From Parvibaculum sp. (GTDB lineage: Bacteria > Pseudomonadota > Alphaproteobacteria > Parvibaculales > Parvibaculaceae), in NCBI RefSeq assembly GCF_019635935.1, contig NZ_JAHBYN010000001.1, forward strand, positions 2,105,501 to 2,169,500: a stretch of 64,000 nt of DNA. The letters are read 5' to 3'. Of the stretch, positions 1 through 7,940 are shown in pieces. Position numbers and translations under genes: made by a program. The notes beneath the pieces were generated by a model. The model had not been told where the DNA came from. It worked only from the letters and a program-made list of their open reading frames with translations, and did not search any database. Each line of letters starts with the position of its first letter. Positions within the stretch are counted from its first letter, which is position 1.

Positions 1-449
1 ACCTTCTGGTCAAGATGCAGGCGACGCGCATCCATCTCGCGCTGGTGATCGACGAATATGGCGGCACCGACGGCCTCGTGTCGATCGAGGATCTGGTCGA
101 ACAGATCGTCGGCGAGATCGAGGACGAGCACGATACCGACGAAGGCCCCTCGCTTCTGCGCCGCGAAGACGGCACCATCGATGCTGATGCGCGCTGCCCG
201 ATCGAGGAACTGGAAGAGATGACCGGGTTGCGGCTGATCGAAGCCGGCAACGAAGACGATGTCGACACATTGGGAGGTCTCGTCTTTTCGCTTCTCGGCC
301 GCGTGCCCCTGCGCGGCGAAATGGTGCGTCACCCGGCAGGCATCGAATTCGAAGTGAAGGAAGTCGACCCCCGCCGCATCAAGCGCATGCGCGTGCACCT
401 TCTGCCGTCCGCCGGCAAGGCGGCCGCCGCCGCCTCGACCGAGAGCTGA
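1..449 (+). CDS. CorC/HlyC-family protein, C-terminal part (5' end outside window)
   Basis: The gene is cut by the window edge. Reading is open from base 3 to the TGA at 447-449, giving about 148 visible residues. The stretch [19 protein letters not shown] is the hallmark of the second CBS domain of CorC/HlyC/TlyC proteins. It is followed by a CorC_HlyC-type C-terminal domain, in which '[15 protein letters not shown]' is typical. These proteins are linked to metal-ion (Mg/Co) homeostasis; some are membrane-bound through an N-terminal DUF21 domain, which cannot be seen here. The next gene, lnt, starts 4 bases downstream. In many alphaproteobacteria the corC-lnt pair follows ybeY and phoH, so those genes probably lie to the left. 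Precise function is inferred from family only. Confidence 0.85.
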   Translation, partial: LLVKMQATRIHLALVIDEYGGTDGLVSIEDLVEQIVGEIEDEHDTDEGPSLLRREDGTIDADARCPIEELEEMTGLRLIEAGNEDDVDTLGGLVFSLLGRVPLRGEMVRHPAGIEFEVKEVDPRRIKRMRVHLLPSAGKAAAAASTES

Positions 450-453
450 GCGC

Positions 454-2127
454 GTGCGGTTCGAGAACGGCCTTGCCGCCGCCGTTTATCGTATCGAAAA
501 GATCGCCGCCGAACTTGCCGAGCTTCGCGGCTGGCGGCGCACACTCGCGGCATTGTTCGCCGGCGCCCTGAGCACGCTGGCGCTGCCGCCCTACGGCTTC
601 CTGCCAATCCTCTTTCTCACCTTTCCGGTTCTCGTCTGGCTGCTCGACGGCGTCGGCGAGCCGACGCGTTCGCGCCGCCGCCGCGTCATGTGGCGCGCCG
701 GTCTTCTCGGCTGGTGGTTCGGCTTCGGTTATTTTTTCCTGGGGCTCTACTGGGTCGGGCATGCCTTTCTGGTCGATGCCGACAAATTCGCTTTTTTGTT
801 GCCGCTGGCAGTCACCTTGTTGCCGGCGGGGCTGGCGCTGTTCACCGCCGCCGCCGCCGCCCTCGCCCGCCTTTTCTGGTTTCGCGGCTATCGCCGCGTC
901 GCGGTCTTCGCCGTCGCCTGGACGGTCTTCGAGTGGTTGCGCGGCCATGTGCTGACCGGGTTCCCGTGGAACATGATCGGCCAGAGCTTCACCGCCTCCG
1001 ACGCCTTGATGCAGGCGGGCGCCATGGTCGGCGCTTATGGCCTGTCCTTCATCGCCCTGCTGGTGATCGCCTCGCCCGCGACATTCGACAGCCGCGTCCA
1101 CGCCGCGCAGCGCGGACCGGGCATCGAGCTTCTGGCCGCGCCGGCAATCGCATTGGCCGGTCTGGCGCTGATCTGGCTCGGCGGCGCCGCGCGCCTTTCG
1201 GCAGCCGACCTCGCCGCGCCCGCCGCAAGCGGCACGTCGATCCGTATCGTGCATCCCAACACGCCCTTTGCCGACAACTGGAACGATTCCGATCGCGTAC
1301 TCGCCATCATCGGGCAACTGCTTCGCATGTCGCGCGACCCGACACCGGCCCGTCCCGGCGGCATCGACGGCAACACGATTGTCGTCTGGCCTGAAAACGC
1401 GGTGCCGGTCCTGCTGGCGCGCGAGCCTTATGTGCTTTCGGCCATCGGCCGCGTCCTGCCGGAAGGCGCGAAGCTGATCGTCGGTTCCAATCGCGGCGAA
1501 GCGGATGCCGAAGGTCCGGCCAATCGCCTCCGCGTTTTCTACAACAGCCTCTACGTGGTCGATTCCGCCGGCGCAATCGCCGCGGCCTACGACAAGCATC
1601 ATCTGGTGCCGTTCGGCGAGTATGTCCCGTTGCGTCACATTCTCGGCCGTTTGGGTCTGCGCCAGATCGTGCAGTTTCAGGGCAGCTTCGAAACCGGTCC
1701 CGGACCGGTGACGCTCGAACTGCCGGACACGCCGCCGGTCAGTCCGTTGATCTGCTACGAGGTGATTTTCCCGGGCGGCATCGTCGCCCCCGGCACGCGG
1801 CCGCAATGGCTGGTCAACATCACCAACGACGCCTGGTTCGGCGCTTCCATCGGCCCGCATCAGCATCTTTCGCAGGCGCGGCTTCGCGCCGTCGAACAGG
1901 GATTGCCCCTTGTCCGCTCCGCCAATAGCGGCATCTCGGCCATGATCGATCCTTACGGACGGCTGGTGAAAAGCCTTCCGCTCGACACGCAAGGCGTCAT
2001 CGACGCGACGCTGCCGGCGGCGCTGCAGCCGACGCTCTATGCAAGGCTCGGCGATATCTTCCTGGCCCTGCTGCTGATCGCGACCGCTTTTGCCGCCGCT
2101 TTCGGCCGCGAGCCGCTGAAGCGGTAG
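454..2127 (+). CDS. lnt: Apolipoprotein N-acyltransferase
   Basis: This inner-membrane enzyme transfers the third acyl chain to the N-terminal cysteine of lipoproteins. The N-terminal half (to about residue 250) is rich in membrane segments, for example around 'LGWWFGFGYFFLGLYWVGHAF'-like helices near residues 85-105. The C-terminal half is a nitrilase-fold domain. The expected Glu-Lys-Cys triad is visible: E314 in VVWPENAVP, K381 in YDKHHLVPFGEY and C434 in LICYEVIFPG. A final hydrophobic helix lies near the C-terminus. The start is GTG at 454, directly behind the corC stop, suggesting translational coupling. At 557 residues it is slightly longer than the E. coli enzyme. Assignment is secure. 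Confidence 0.96.
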   Translation: MRFENGLAAAVYRIEKIAAELAELRGWRRTLAALFAGALSTLALPPYGFLPILFLTFPVLVWLLDGVGEPTRSRRRRVMWRAGLLGWWFGFGYFFLGLYWVGHAFLVDADKFAFLLPLAVTLLPAGLALFTAAAAALARLFWFRGYRRVAVFAVAWTVFEWLRGHVLTGFPWNMIGQSFTASDALMQAGAMVGAYGLSFIALLVIASPATFDSRVHAAQRGPGIELLAAPAIALAGLALIWLGGAARLSAADLAAPAASGTSIRIVHPNTPFADNWNDSDRVLAIIGQLLRMSRDPTPARPGGIDGNTIVVWPENAVPVLLAREPYVLSAIGRVLPEGAKLIVGSNRGEADAEGPANRLRVFYNSLYVVDSAGAIAAAYDKHHLVPFGEYVPLRHILGRLGLRQIVQFQGSFETGPGPVTLELPDTPPVSPLICYEVIFPGGIVAPGTRPQWLVNITNDAWFGASIGPHQHLSQARLRAVEQGLPLVRSANSGISAMIDPYGRLVKSLPLDTQGVIDATLPAALQPTLYARLGDIFLALLLIATAFAAAFGREPLKR

Positions 2128-2294
2128 CCGTCGCCGAAAGGTTGTGTCCGATTTGGTGCGCGCGCCCGGAATCGGGCCATTTCCGCCGCATGATCGGGCC
2201 GGATACGGTGCGTCGCTTGCTGCGGATGCCGACTTGAGGTTGTAATCTGGTCATTCCGGCATTCGTCCCGCCGCGTTTCAGACAGGCTTTATCC

Positions 2295-2723
2295 GTGCCG
2301 CGCAAATCGCCAAATCCAATCGATGTTCATGTAGGCGGCCGCGTCCGCATGCGCCGCATGCTGATCGGCATGAGCCAGGAGAAGCTCGGCGACGCATTGG
2401 GCCTGACCTTCCAGCAGGTGCAGAAATACGAAAAAGGCGCCAATCGCATCGGTGCCAGCCGTCTCTTCCAGATCGGCCGCGTGCTCGGCGCGCCGGTCGA
2501 ATATTTCTACGAGGGTCTCGACGGCGAGGATGGCGGCGTCGTCGCGGCCGAGCCGGTGCATTTCGTGATGGATCGGCTGTCGACCGCCGAGGGCATCCAG
2601 CTCAACAGCGCCTTCTTCGCCATCGAGGATCCGAAGCTCCGCAAGCGCATTCTCGACCTGATCAAGCAGCTTGCGGGCGACAACGAGGCCGACGAATCCG
2701 GCGGCGAACTGCCCCATATCTGA
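2295..2723 (+). CDS. XRE-family transcriptional regulator between lnt and metK (PraR/SinR-like)
   Basis: A 142-residue protein beginning with GTG at 2295. Residues about 10-70 form a Cro/CI helix-turn-helix: '[19 protein letters not shown]' followed by '[20 protein letters not shown]'. A conserved '[13 protein letters not shown]' segment follows. The C-terminal 60 residues are acidic and probably serve dimerisation. Regulators of this exact type sit between lnt and metK in many alphaproteobacteria and include Azorhizobium PraR and rhizobial PhrR/SinR-like proteins, which control development or surface genes. The position is therefore conserved, but the regulon here is unknown. An inverted repeat lies just after the gene at 2747-2766. 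Confidence 0.88.
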   Translation: MPRKSPNPIDVHVGGRVRMRRMLIGMSQEKLGDALGLTFQQVQKYEKGANRIGASRLFQIGRVLGAPVEYFYEGLDGEDGGVVAAEPVHFVMDRLSTAEGIQLNSAFFAIEDPKLRKRILDLIKQLAGDNEADESGGELPHI

Positions 2724-2746
2724 TTATTACGGGAAATAGTCAATCA

Positions 2747-2766
2747 ATATGCACTTATGTGCATAT
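2747..2766. repeat. 8-bp perfect inverted repeat between the XRE gene and metK
   Basis: ATATGCAC (2747-2754), spacer TTAT, GTGCATAT (2759-2766), followed by a short CTTTTT run at 2767-2772. It lies 23 bases after the XRE stop and about 115 bases before the metK start. It could be a weak terminator of the regulator gene or an operator for it or for metK. The A/T-rich symmetry and location favour an operator, but nothing in the sequence decides this. Confidence 0.45.
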
Positions 2767-2881
2767 CTTTTTGCCGCGGGCTGTTGACCCCGCTCCCGAT
2801 CCTTGCAAAAACCTTCTCGCCGGACGGCCGAACGCCGTTTTCGGACATAAAACTCATCTCAGACCCATGAGGGAGATCAAG

Positions 2882-4051
2882 TTGGCACGGTCAAATTACC
2901 TGTTCACGAGCGAATCCGTTTCCGAGGGCCACCCCGACAAGGTGTGCGACAGGATTTCCGATGCCGTTGTCGATCTCTATCTGGCGGGCGATCCGTTTTC
3001 GCGCGTCGCCTGTGAAACGCTGACCACGACCAACAAGATCGTGCTGGCCGGCGAAGTGCGCGGACCGGCCTCGATCACCAAGGATCAGATCGAGGAAACC
3101 GCGCGTCAGGCCGTGAAGGCCATCGGCTATGAACAGGACGGTTTCCACTGGAAGAATGCCAGCGTCGACGTGCTGCTTCACGCGCAGTCGGCGGATATCG
3201 CACAGGGCGTCGATGCCAGCGGCAACAAGGATGAGGGCGCCGGCGACCAGGGCATCATGTTCGGCTATGCCTGCACCGAAACCGACGTGCTGATGCCTGC
3301 GCCGATCATCTATTCGCACCGCATCCTGAAGCGCATGGCGGAACTTCGTCATTCCGGCGAGCGCCCCGAATTCGAGCCGGACTCGAAGAGCCAGGTCACG
3401 CTGAAATACGAAAACGGCAAGCCTGTCGGCATTACCTCCGTCGTCGTCTCGACGCAGCACAAGGCCGGCGTGAAGCTGACGGACCTGCGCGAACTTGTGC
3501 GCGGCGTGGTGAAGGAAGTGCTGCCCGCCGGCTGGTTCCCGCCGGAAGAGGAATTCTATGTGAATCCGACCGGCAACTTCGTCATCGGCGGGCCCGACGG
3601 CGACGCCGGGCTGACCGGCCGCAAGATCATCGTCGACACCTATGGCGGCGCGGCCCCGCATGGCGGCGGCGCCTTCTCCGGCAAGGATCCAACGAAGGTC
3701 GATCGCTCGGCCGCTTATGCCTCGCGCTACCTCGCGAAAAACGTTGTCGCGGCAGGCATTTCCGAGCGTTGCACTATTCAGCTTTCCTATGCGATCGGCG
3801 TTTCGAAGCCGCTCTCGATCTATGTCGACCTGCACGGCACCGGCAAGGTCGAGGAGGAAGCGGTCGAGCGCGCCGTTGCGAAAGCGATGGATCTCTCGCC
3901 GCGCGGCATCCGCGAGCATCTCGCTCTCAACCGGCCGATCTACGAGCGCACGGCGGCCTACGGACATTTCGGCCGCACGCCGGATGCCGATGGCGGCTTC
4001 TCCTGGGAGAAGACCGACCTCGCCGACAAGCTCAAGGCGGAAATCCGCTAG
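2882..4051 (+). CDS. metK: S-adenosylmethionine synthetase
   Basis: The enzyme makes S-adenosylmethionine from ATP and methionine. The start is best placed at TTG 2882: an AGGGAG ribosome-binding site lies at 2870-2875, and the product then begins '[20 protein letters not shown]' after the initiator, as in relatives. Longer in-frame readings from 2759 run through an unconserved leader. Conserved motifs are GHPDKVCD near the N-terminus (ATP/methionine), '[12 protein letters not shown]' (about residue 120) and '[19 protein letters not shown]' (about residue 265). The predicted length of 389 residues is normal. No recognisable SAM riboswitch was seen in the 158-base leader. Two hairpins follow the gene. 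Confidence 0.96.
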   Translation: MARSNYLFTSESVSEGHPDKVCDRISDAVVDLYLAGDPFSRVACETLTTTNKIVLAGEVRGPASITKDQIEETARQAVKAIGYEQDGFHWKNASVDVLLHAQSADIAQGVDASGNKDEGAGDQGIMFGYACTETDVLMPAPIIYSHRILKRMAELRHSGERPEFEPDSKSQVTLKYENGKPVGITSVVVSTQHKAGVKLTDLRELVRGVVKEVLPAGWFPPEEEFYVNPTGNFVIGGPDGDAGLTGRKIIVDTYGGAAPHGGGAFSGKDPTKVDRSAAYASRYLAKNVVAAGISERCTIQLSYAIGVSKPLSIYVDLHGTGKVEEEAVERAVAKAMDLSPRGIREHLALNRPIYERTAAYGHFGRTPDADGGFSWEKTDLADKLKAEIR

Positions 4052-4052
4052 A

Positions 4053-4096
4053 GCGCTTCTCGGAAAAGTGGAATCCGGTTTTCCGAAAAGAAGCGC
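4053..4096. repeat. RIME-like intergenic hairpin
   Basis: Begins two bases after the metK stop codon. GCGCTTCT (4053-4060) pairs with AGAAGCGC (4089-4096), and CGGAAAA (4061-4067) pairs with TTTTCCG (4079-4085). A three-base bulge AAA and an 11-base loop GTGGAATCCGG separate the arms. The loop and inner arms match the GAAAAGTGGAATCCGGTTTT-type core of dispersed palindromes common in intergenic regions of Rhizobiales (RIME-like; family recognition from memory). It may act as a transcript-stabilising or terminating structure for metK. Confidence 0.7.
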
Positions 4097-4111
4097 GACC
4101 AAACAACAACT

Positions 4112-4152
4112 TAGAGTCTTTCAGTGTTTCTACGAAACACTGAAAGACTCTA
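4112..4152. repeat. 19-bp perfect hairpin upstream of trmB
   Basis: Bases 4112-4130 are the exact reverse complement of 4134-4152, separated only by TAC (4131-4133). The arms are A/T-rich compared with the surroundings and each carries a GANTC (CcrM-type) site, GAGTC and GACTC. The hairpin ends 18 bases before the trmB start and is not followed by a T-run, so it does not look like a simple terminator. It may belong to the same mosaic repeat as the adjacent 4053-4096 element. Confidence 0.75.
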
Positions 4153-4170
4153 GAGAGAAGCAACGGCGGC

Positions 4171-4896
4171 ATGAGCCCGAGAAGTTCACATCTGGGCAGT
4201 GCCGCGGAAAAGTCCCGCCGTCACGTATATGGCCGGACCAAGGGCAAGAGCCTGCGGTCCCGTCAGGCGAAATTGATGGAGACCCTGTTTCCCGGGGTCT
4301 CCATTTCGCTTGCCGGCTCCCGCATCGATCCCGCCGATCTGTTTGCGGATGTCGACGAGACCTGGCTCGAAGTCGGTTTCGGCGGCGGCGAGCATCTGGC
4401 GCATCACGCGGCGCTCCATCCGCGCATCGGCATTATCGGCTGCGAGCCGTTCATCAATGGCGTCGCCAAGCTGGTCGCCGCAATCGACGAACGCAACCTC
4501 GCCAACATCCGCATCCTGACCGACGACGCGCGCTTTCTGCTCGAACGGCTGACGCCGGCCTCGCTCGCGCGTGTCTTCGTGCTCTATCCCGATCCCTGGC
4601 CGAAGAAGCGCCACAACAAGCGCCGCTTCATCAACATGGAGACGCTGGGATTTCTGGCCGCCGCACTGCGTCCGGGCGGCGAGCTGCGTTTTGCCAGCGA
4701 CATCCCGGACTATGTCGCCTGGACGCTCGCGCATATCGACCGCTTCAACCGCGAAAACGGCGAAACCTTCCGCTGGACGGCCGAACAGGCCGCCGACTGG
4801 CGCACACCCTATGAGGGTTGGCCGGGCACCCGCTATGAAGCCAAGGCGATCCGCGAGGGCCGGGTTCCGGCTTATCTGACGTTCCGGCGTCTTTGA
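4171..4896 (+). CDS. trmB: tRNA (guanine-N7-)-methyltransferase
   Basis: A SAM-dependent methyltransferase that makes m7G46 in the variable loop of tRNAs. The SAM-binding motif 'LEVGFGGGEHLAHHA' lies near residue 70. The family signature 'LYPDPWPKKRHNKRRF' lies near residues 138-153, and 'FASDIPDYVAW' follows. The basic N-terminal 'GRTKGKSLRSRQ' is typical. The 241-residue length is normal. It follows metK, which supplies its cofactor, but the two are separated by two hairpins, so independent expression is possible. The stop codon overlaps the upstream part of the rimP promoter region. Confidence 0.95.
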   Translation: MSPRSSHLGSAAEKSRRHVYGRTKGKSLRSRQAKLMETLFPGVSISLAGSRIDPADLFADVDETWLEVGFGGGEHLAHHAALHPRIGIIGCEPFINGVAKLVAAIDERNLANIRILTDDARFLLERLTPASLARVFVLYPDPWPKKRHNKRRFINMETLGFLAAALRPGGELRFASDIPDYVAWTLAHIDRFNRENGETFRWTAEQAADWRTPYEGWPGTRYEAKAIREGRVPAYLTFRRL

Positions 4897-4907
4897 CGCC
4901 GCAGCCC

Positions 4908-4937
4908 TTGCCCCGGCCCCCCAAAAGGGTCTATATA
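4908..4937 (+). promoter_or_regulatory. Probable sigma-70 promoter of the rimP-nusA-infB operon
   Basis: TTGCCC (4908-4913), an 18-base spacer and TATATA (4932-4937) precede the leader of the large translation operon. The -10 stands out in this G/C-rich region. Transcription would start near 4944, giving a leader of about 90 bases that contains the hairpin at 4967-5003. Confidence 0.5.
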
Positions 4938-4966
4938 GGCCCCAATTAGTCAGCGATGCTCTCAAG

Positions 4967-5003
4967 AGTGGGCTGTCTCCGGAAACGGGGGCCCGCTTTT
5001 TTT
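4967..5003 (+). terminator. Terminator-like attenuator in the rimP-nusA leader
   Basis: AGTGGGC (4967-4973) pairs with GCCCGCT (4991-4997), with an inner CTCC/GGGG pairing. A run of seven T (4997-5003) follows immediately. It lies between the likely promoter (4908-4937) and the rimP start (5037), so it can only affect the downstream operon. The 10-base sequence GGGGGCCCGC in its 3' arm (4987-4996) is repeated at 5011-5020, which could offer alternative pairing with the 5' arm. Control by NusA-dependent attenuation is a reasonable inference. Confidence 0.55.
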
Positions 5004-5036
5004 GTTATCTGGGGGCCCGCAATTCGGAGTGTGCAA

Positions 5037-5654
5037 TTGACGGCGACGGGTCTGGACAGGAAGGAGGCGAACGGGACGGCGGATGCCGTGCTCGATACGC
5101 CGCTTGTTGCCGCGCCCGGCCCCGCGCGCCGCATTTTCGAGCTTCTGCGCGGTCCCGCCGAAGGCATCGGCTTCGAGATCGTGCGCGTGCGGTTCGGCCT
5201 GCAGGACGGACACACGCTGCAGATCATGGCCGAGCGCCCCGACGGCACGATGTGCGTCGCCGATTGCGAGGAACTTTCGCGCACCATTTCGGCGCTGCTC
5301 GATGTCGAGGACCCGATCCCCGGCGAATACAATCTCGAAATTTCCTCGCCCGGCATCGATCGCCCGCTGACGCGTCCGAAGGATTTCGAACGCTGGTCGG
5401 GCTTCGAGGCGAAGATCGAACTGACCGAGCCGCTTGCCGGCCGCAAGCGCTTTCGTGGTCTGCTTCAGGGTGTCGAGGACGGCGAGGTTCTCGTCGAATG
5501 CGAGATCGAAGGATTTTCGGAACCGCAAATACTCGGTCTGCCGTTCCGGCAGCTAAGCGAGGCGAAGCTCACGATGAGCGACGACCTTATCAGGGAAAGT
5601 CTCAAACGACAGGGCAGGGCGGCAACCGCCGGCAGCCCCTCCGACGGAGAATAA
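5037..5654 (+). CDS. rimP: Ribosome maturation factor RimP
   Basis: RimP helps assemble the 30S subunit. The reading frame is open further upstream, but those codons fall in the leader hairpin. TTG 5037 has a GGAG site at 5026-5029 with normal spacing and is preferred over GTG 5031. The core 'RIFELLRGPAEGIGFEIVRVRF', split as in the family, is followed by 'CVADCEELSRTISALLDVED' and 'YNLEISSPGIDRPLTRPKDF', which is the signature. The C-terminal Sm-like domain contains 'FRGLLQGVEDGEVLVEC'. It is the first gene of the rimP-nusA-ylxR-infB operon and ends 5 bases before nusA. Confidence 0.92.
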   Translation: MTATGLDRKEANGTADAVLDTPLVAAPGPARRIFELLRGPAEGIGFEIVRVRFGLQDGHTLQIMAERPDGTMCVADCEELSRTISALLDVEDPIPGEYNLEISSPGIDRPLTRPKDFERWSGFEAKIELTEPLAGRKRFRGLLQGVEDGEVLVECEIEGFSEPQILGLPFRQLSEAKLTMSDDLIRESLKRQGRAATAGSPSDGE

Positions 5655-5659
5655 AGAGA

Positions 5660-7273
5660 ATGGCAACGGCAGTTAGCGCCAACCGGCTTGAACTGTTGCA
5701 GATCGCGGATGCGGTCGCACGCGAGAAGTCGATCGACCGCGAAGTCGTCATCGAGGCGATGGCGGAGGCGATCCAGAAAGCCGCGCGCTCCCGCTACGGC
5801 GCCGAAAACGAAATCCGCGCCCGCATCAATCCGACAACCGGCGAGATCCGCCTGGTGCGCCTGCTCGAAGTCGTCGAAGCGGTCGACAACGACGCCATCC
5901 AGATCGACATCAAGTCGGCGCAGAAGCGCAATCCGGCCGCCCAGCTCGGCGACCTGATCGAGGACGAATTGCCGCCGGTCGATTTCGGCCGCATCGCCGC
6001 GCAGACTGCCAAGCAGGTCATCGTGCAGAAGGTGCGCGACGCCGAGCGCGAGCGTCAATACGACGAATATCGCGACCGCATCGGCGAGATCATCAACGGC
6101 ATCGTCAAGCGCGTCGAATACGGCAACGTCATCGTCGATCTCGGTCGAGGCGAAGCCATCGTGCGCCGCGACGAATTGCTGCCGCGCGAAACCTTCCGCA
6201 ACGGCGACCGTGTGCGCGCCTATATTTACGACGTGCGCCGCGAACAGCGCGGTCCGCAGATTTTCCTGTCGCGCTCCCATCCGCAATTCATGGCCAAGCT
6301 CTTCGCGCAGGAAGTGCCGGAGATTTACGACGGCATCATCGAAATCAAGGCGGTGGCGCGCGATCCGGGCAGCCGCGCCAAGATCGCGGTGCTGTCCAAC
6401 GACAGTTCCATCGATCCCGTCGGCGCCTGCGTCGGCATGCGCGGCAGCCGCGTCCAGGCGGTGGTGAACGAGTTGCAGGGCGAAAAGATCGACATCATCC
6501 AGTGGTCGCCCGACGCCGCCACCTTCATCGTCAACGGGCTCGCGCCGGCCGAAGTCGCCAAGGTCGTGCTCGACGAAGATGCGCAGCGCATCGAAGTCGT
6601 CGTGCCGGACGATCAGTTGTCGCTCGCCATCGGCCGCCGCGGCCAGAATGTGCGTCTCGCCTCGCAGCTTACCGGCTGGGACATCGACATCCTGACGGAA
6701 GCCGAGGAAAGCGAACGCCGCCAGGCCGAATTCCAGTCGCGCAGCGCCACCTTCGCCGAAGCGCTTGATGTCGACGAGATGATCGCCCAGCTTCTGGCTT
6801 CCGAAGGTTTCGCCTCGGTGGAAGAGGTCGCCTATGTCGATCTCGACGAAATCGCCAGCATCGAAGGTTTCGACGAGGACACCGCGCAGGAAATCCAGAA
6901 CCGTGCGCTGGAATATATCGAACGCCAGAACGCGGAGTTCGACGAGAAGCGCCGCGCGCTCGGCGTCGCGGACGAAGTGGGCGAAGTGCCGGGCATCACG
7001 CCGAAAATGCTGGTGGCCTTCGGCGAGAACGAAATCAAGACGGTCGAGGATCTCGCGGGCTGCGCGACCGACGACCTGATCGGCTGGAACGAAACGGTCA
7101 ATGGCGAGCGAAAGCACCAGAAGGGCATTCTGGAAGACTTCGATGTCTCGTCGGAGGAAGCCAACGACATGATCATGCAGGCGCGTCTGCGCGCCGGCTG
7201 GATCACCGAGGCCGATCTCGCGCCCGCCGAAGAACCGGACGAGGAAGCGGGCGAGGTCGGTGAAGAGGCATAA
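5660..7273 (+). CDS. nusA: Transcription termination/antitermination protein NusA
   Basis: NusA binds RNA polymerase and controls pausing, termination and antitermination. The ATG at 5660 has an AAAGAG ribosome-binding site. Of 537 residues, the N-terminal domain runs to about 125; an S1 domain follows ('[20 protein letters not shown]'). Two KH domains come next, with '[19 protein letters not shown]' and '[19 protein letters not shown]'. Two C-terminal acidic helix-hairpin-helix repeats (about 370-520) bear '[20 protein letters not shown]' and '[20 protein letters not shown]'. The acidic repeats are typical of proteobacterial NusA. The ylxR gene starts inside its last 14 bases, so the two are translationally coupled. 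Confidence 0.97.
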   Translation: MATAVSANRLELLQIADAVAREKSIDREVVIEAMAEAIQKAARSRYGAENEIRARINPTTGEIRLVRLLEVVEAVDNDAIQIDIKSAQKRNPAAQLGDLIEDELPPVDFGRIAAQTAKQVIVQKVRDAERERQYDEYRDRIGEIINGIVKRVEYGNVIVDLGRGEAIVRRDELLPRETFRNGDRVRAYIYDVRREQRGPQIFLSRSHPQFMAKLFAQEVPEIYDGIIEIKAVARDPGSRAKIAVLSNDSSIDPVGACVGMRGSRVQAVVNELQGEKIDIIQWSPDAATFIVNGLAPAEVAKVVLDEDAQRIEVVVPDDQLSLAIGRRGQNVRLASQLTGWDIDILTEAEESERRQAEFQSRSATFAEALDVDEMIAQLLASEGFASVEEVAYVDLDEIASIEGFDEDTAQEIQNRALEYIERQNAEFDEKRRALGVADEVGEVPGITPKMLVAFGENEIKTVEDLAGCATDDLIGWNETVNGERKHQKGILEDFDVSSEEANDMIMQARLRAGWITEADLAPAEEPDEEAGEVGEEA

Positions 7274-7940
7274 AGAGGAAGACGAGACCGAGCGCCGCTG
7301 CATTGTCACCGGCGAAAGCGGCACGAAGGCGGATCTGATCCGTTTCGTGCTCGATCTCGAAAGCCGCGTGGTGCCGGATCTGGCCGGCCGGCTTCCGGGT
7401 CGCGGGCTCTGGGTCCGGGCGAGCCGTGACGCGGTTGCAAAGGCGGTGGCCAAGGGCCATTTCTCGCGTGCCGCCAGGGCGCCGGCGAAGGCCGATGAAG
7501 GCCTCGCCGATCTCGTCGAGCATCTGCTGGCGCGCCGCGCTGCCGATGCGCTCGGACTGGCGCGCAAGGCAGGCGCGCTGGTCACCGGTTTCGAGAAGGT
7601 GACGACGGCCATCGAGAAGGGCCGGATCGTCTGCCTGATCGAGGCCCGCGACGGCGCCACGGATGGCCGCCGCAAGCTCGAACAGCGCCTCCGGGTGGCC
7701 AAAGAGCTGGAGATTCTGGCCGATGTGCCCGTTTTGAGCCCCCTCTGGGCGGACGAAATGGGTTTGGCATTGGGCCGCGGAAATGTGATACATGCAGCCC
7801 TGATCCAGGGAGGCATGCAGGCGAAAGTCGTGGCGGATCTCGCCAGGCTGGAGCGCTATGGGCGGAAGGACCGCCCGGAAAATACCCGTGCGGGCTTTCA
7901 GGGCCCGGCGGGCGAACGGGTAACCGAAGGACCGGAATGA
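7260..7940 (+). CDS. YlxR-family RNA-binding protein fused to an L7Ae-like domain
   Basis: A 226-residue protein starting with GTG 7260 inside the end of nusA. The N-terminal DUF448/YlxR domain has '[19 protein letters not shown]' and the '[13 protein letters not shown]' loop, equivalent to the usual GRGAYVC motif. From about residue 88, '[19 protein letters not shown]' opens an L7Ae/L30e-type RNA-binding domain. This two-domain form is usual in alphaproteobacteria, whereas Bacillus splits it into YlxR and YlxQ. Its stop overlaps the infB start (ATGA). A role in ribosome or RNase P function is likely but unproven here. Confidence 0.88.
   Translation: MKRHKEEDETERRCIVTGESGTKADLIRFVLDLESRVVPDLAGRLPGRGLWVRASRDAVAKAVAKGHFSRAARAPAKADEGLADLVEHLLARRAADALGLARKAGALVTGFEKVTTAIEKGRIVCLIEARDGATDGRRKLEQRLRVAKELEILADVPVLSPLWADEMGLALGRGNVIHAALIQGGMQAKVVADLARLERYGRKDRPENTRAGFQGPAGERVTEGPE

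Noticed and set aside
379..1992. Long open frame on the minus strand antisense to lnt
   Set aside because: Its product is Arg/Gln/Asp-rich with no domain, and lnt on the plus strand has a full set of catalytic motifs. High G+C creates such antisense frames; similar ones at 5465-7816, 12498-14681 and 46413-48863 were rejected for the same reason.
2724..2881. SAM riboswitch upstream of metK
   Set aside because: I could not identify SAM-I, SAM-II or SAM/SAH-type conserved cores. Only a simple palindrome is visible.
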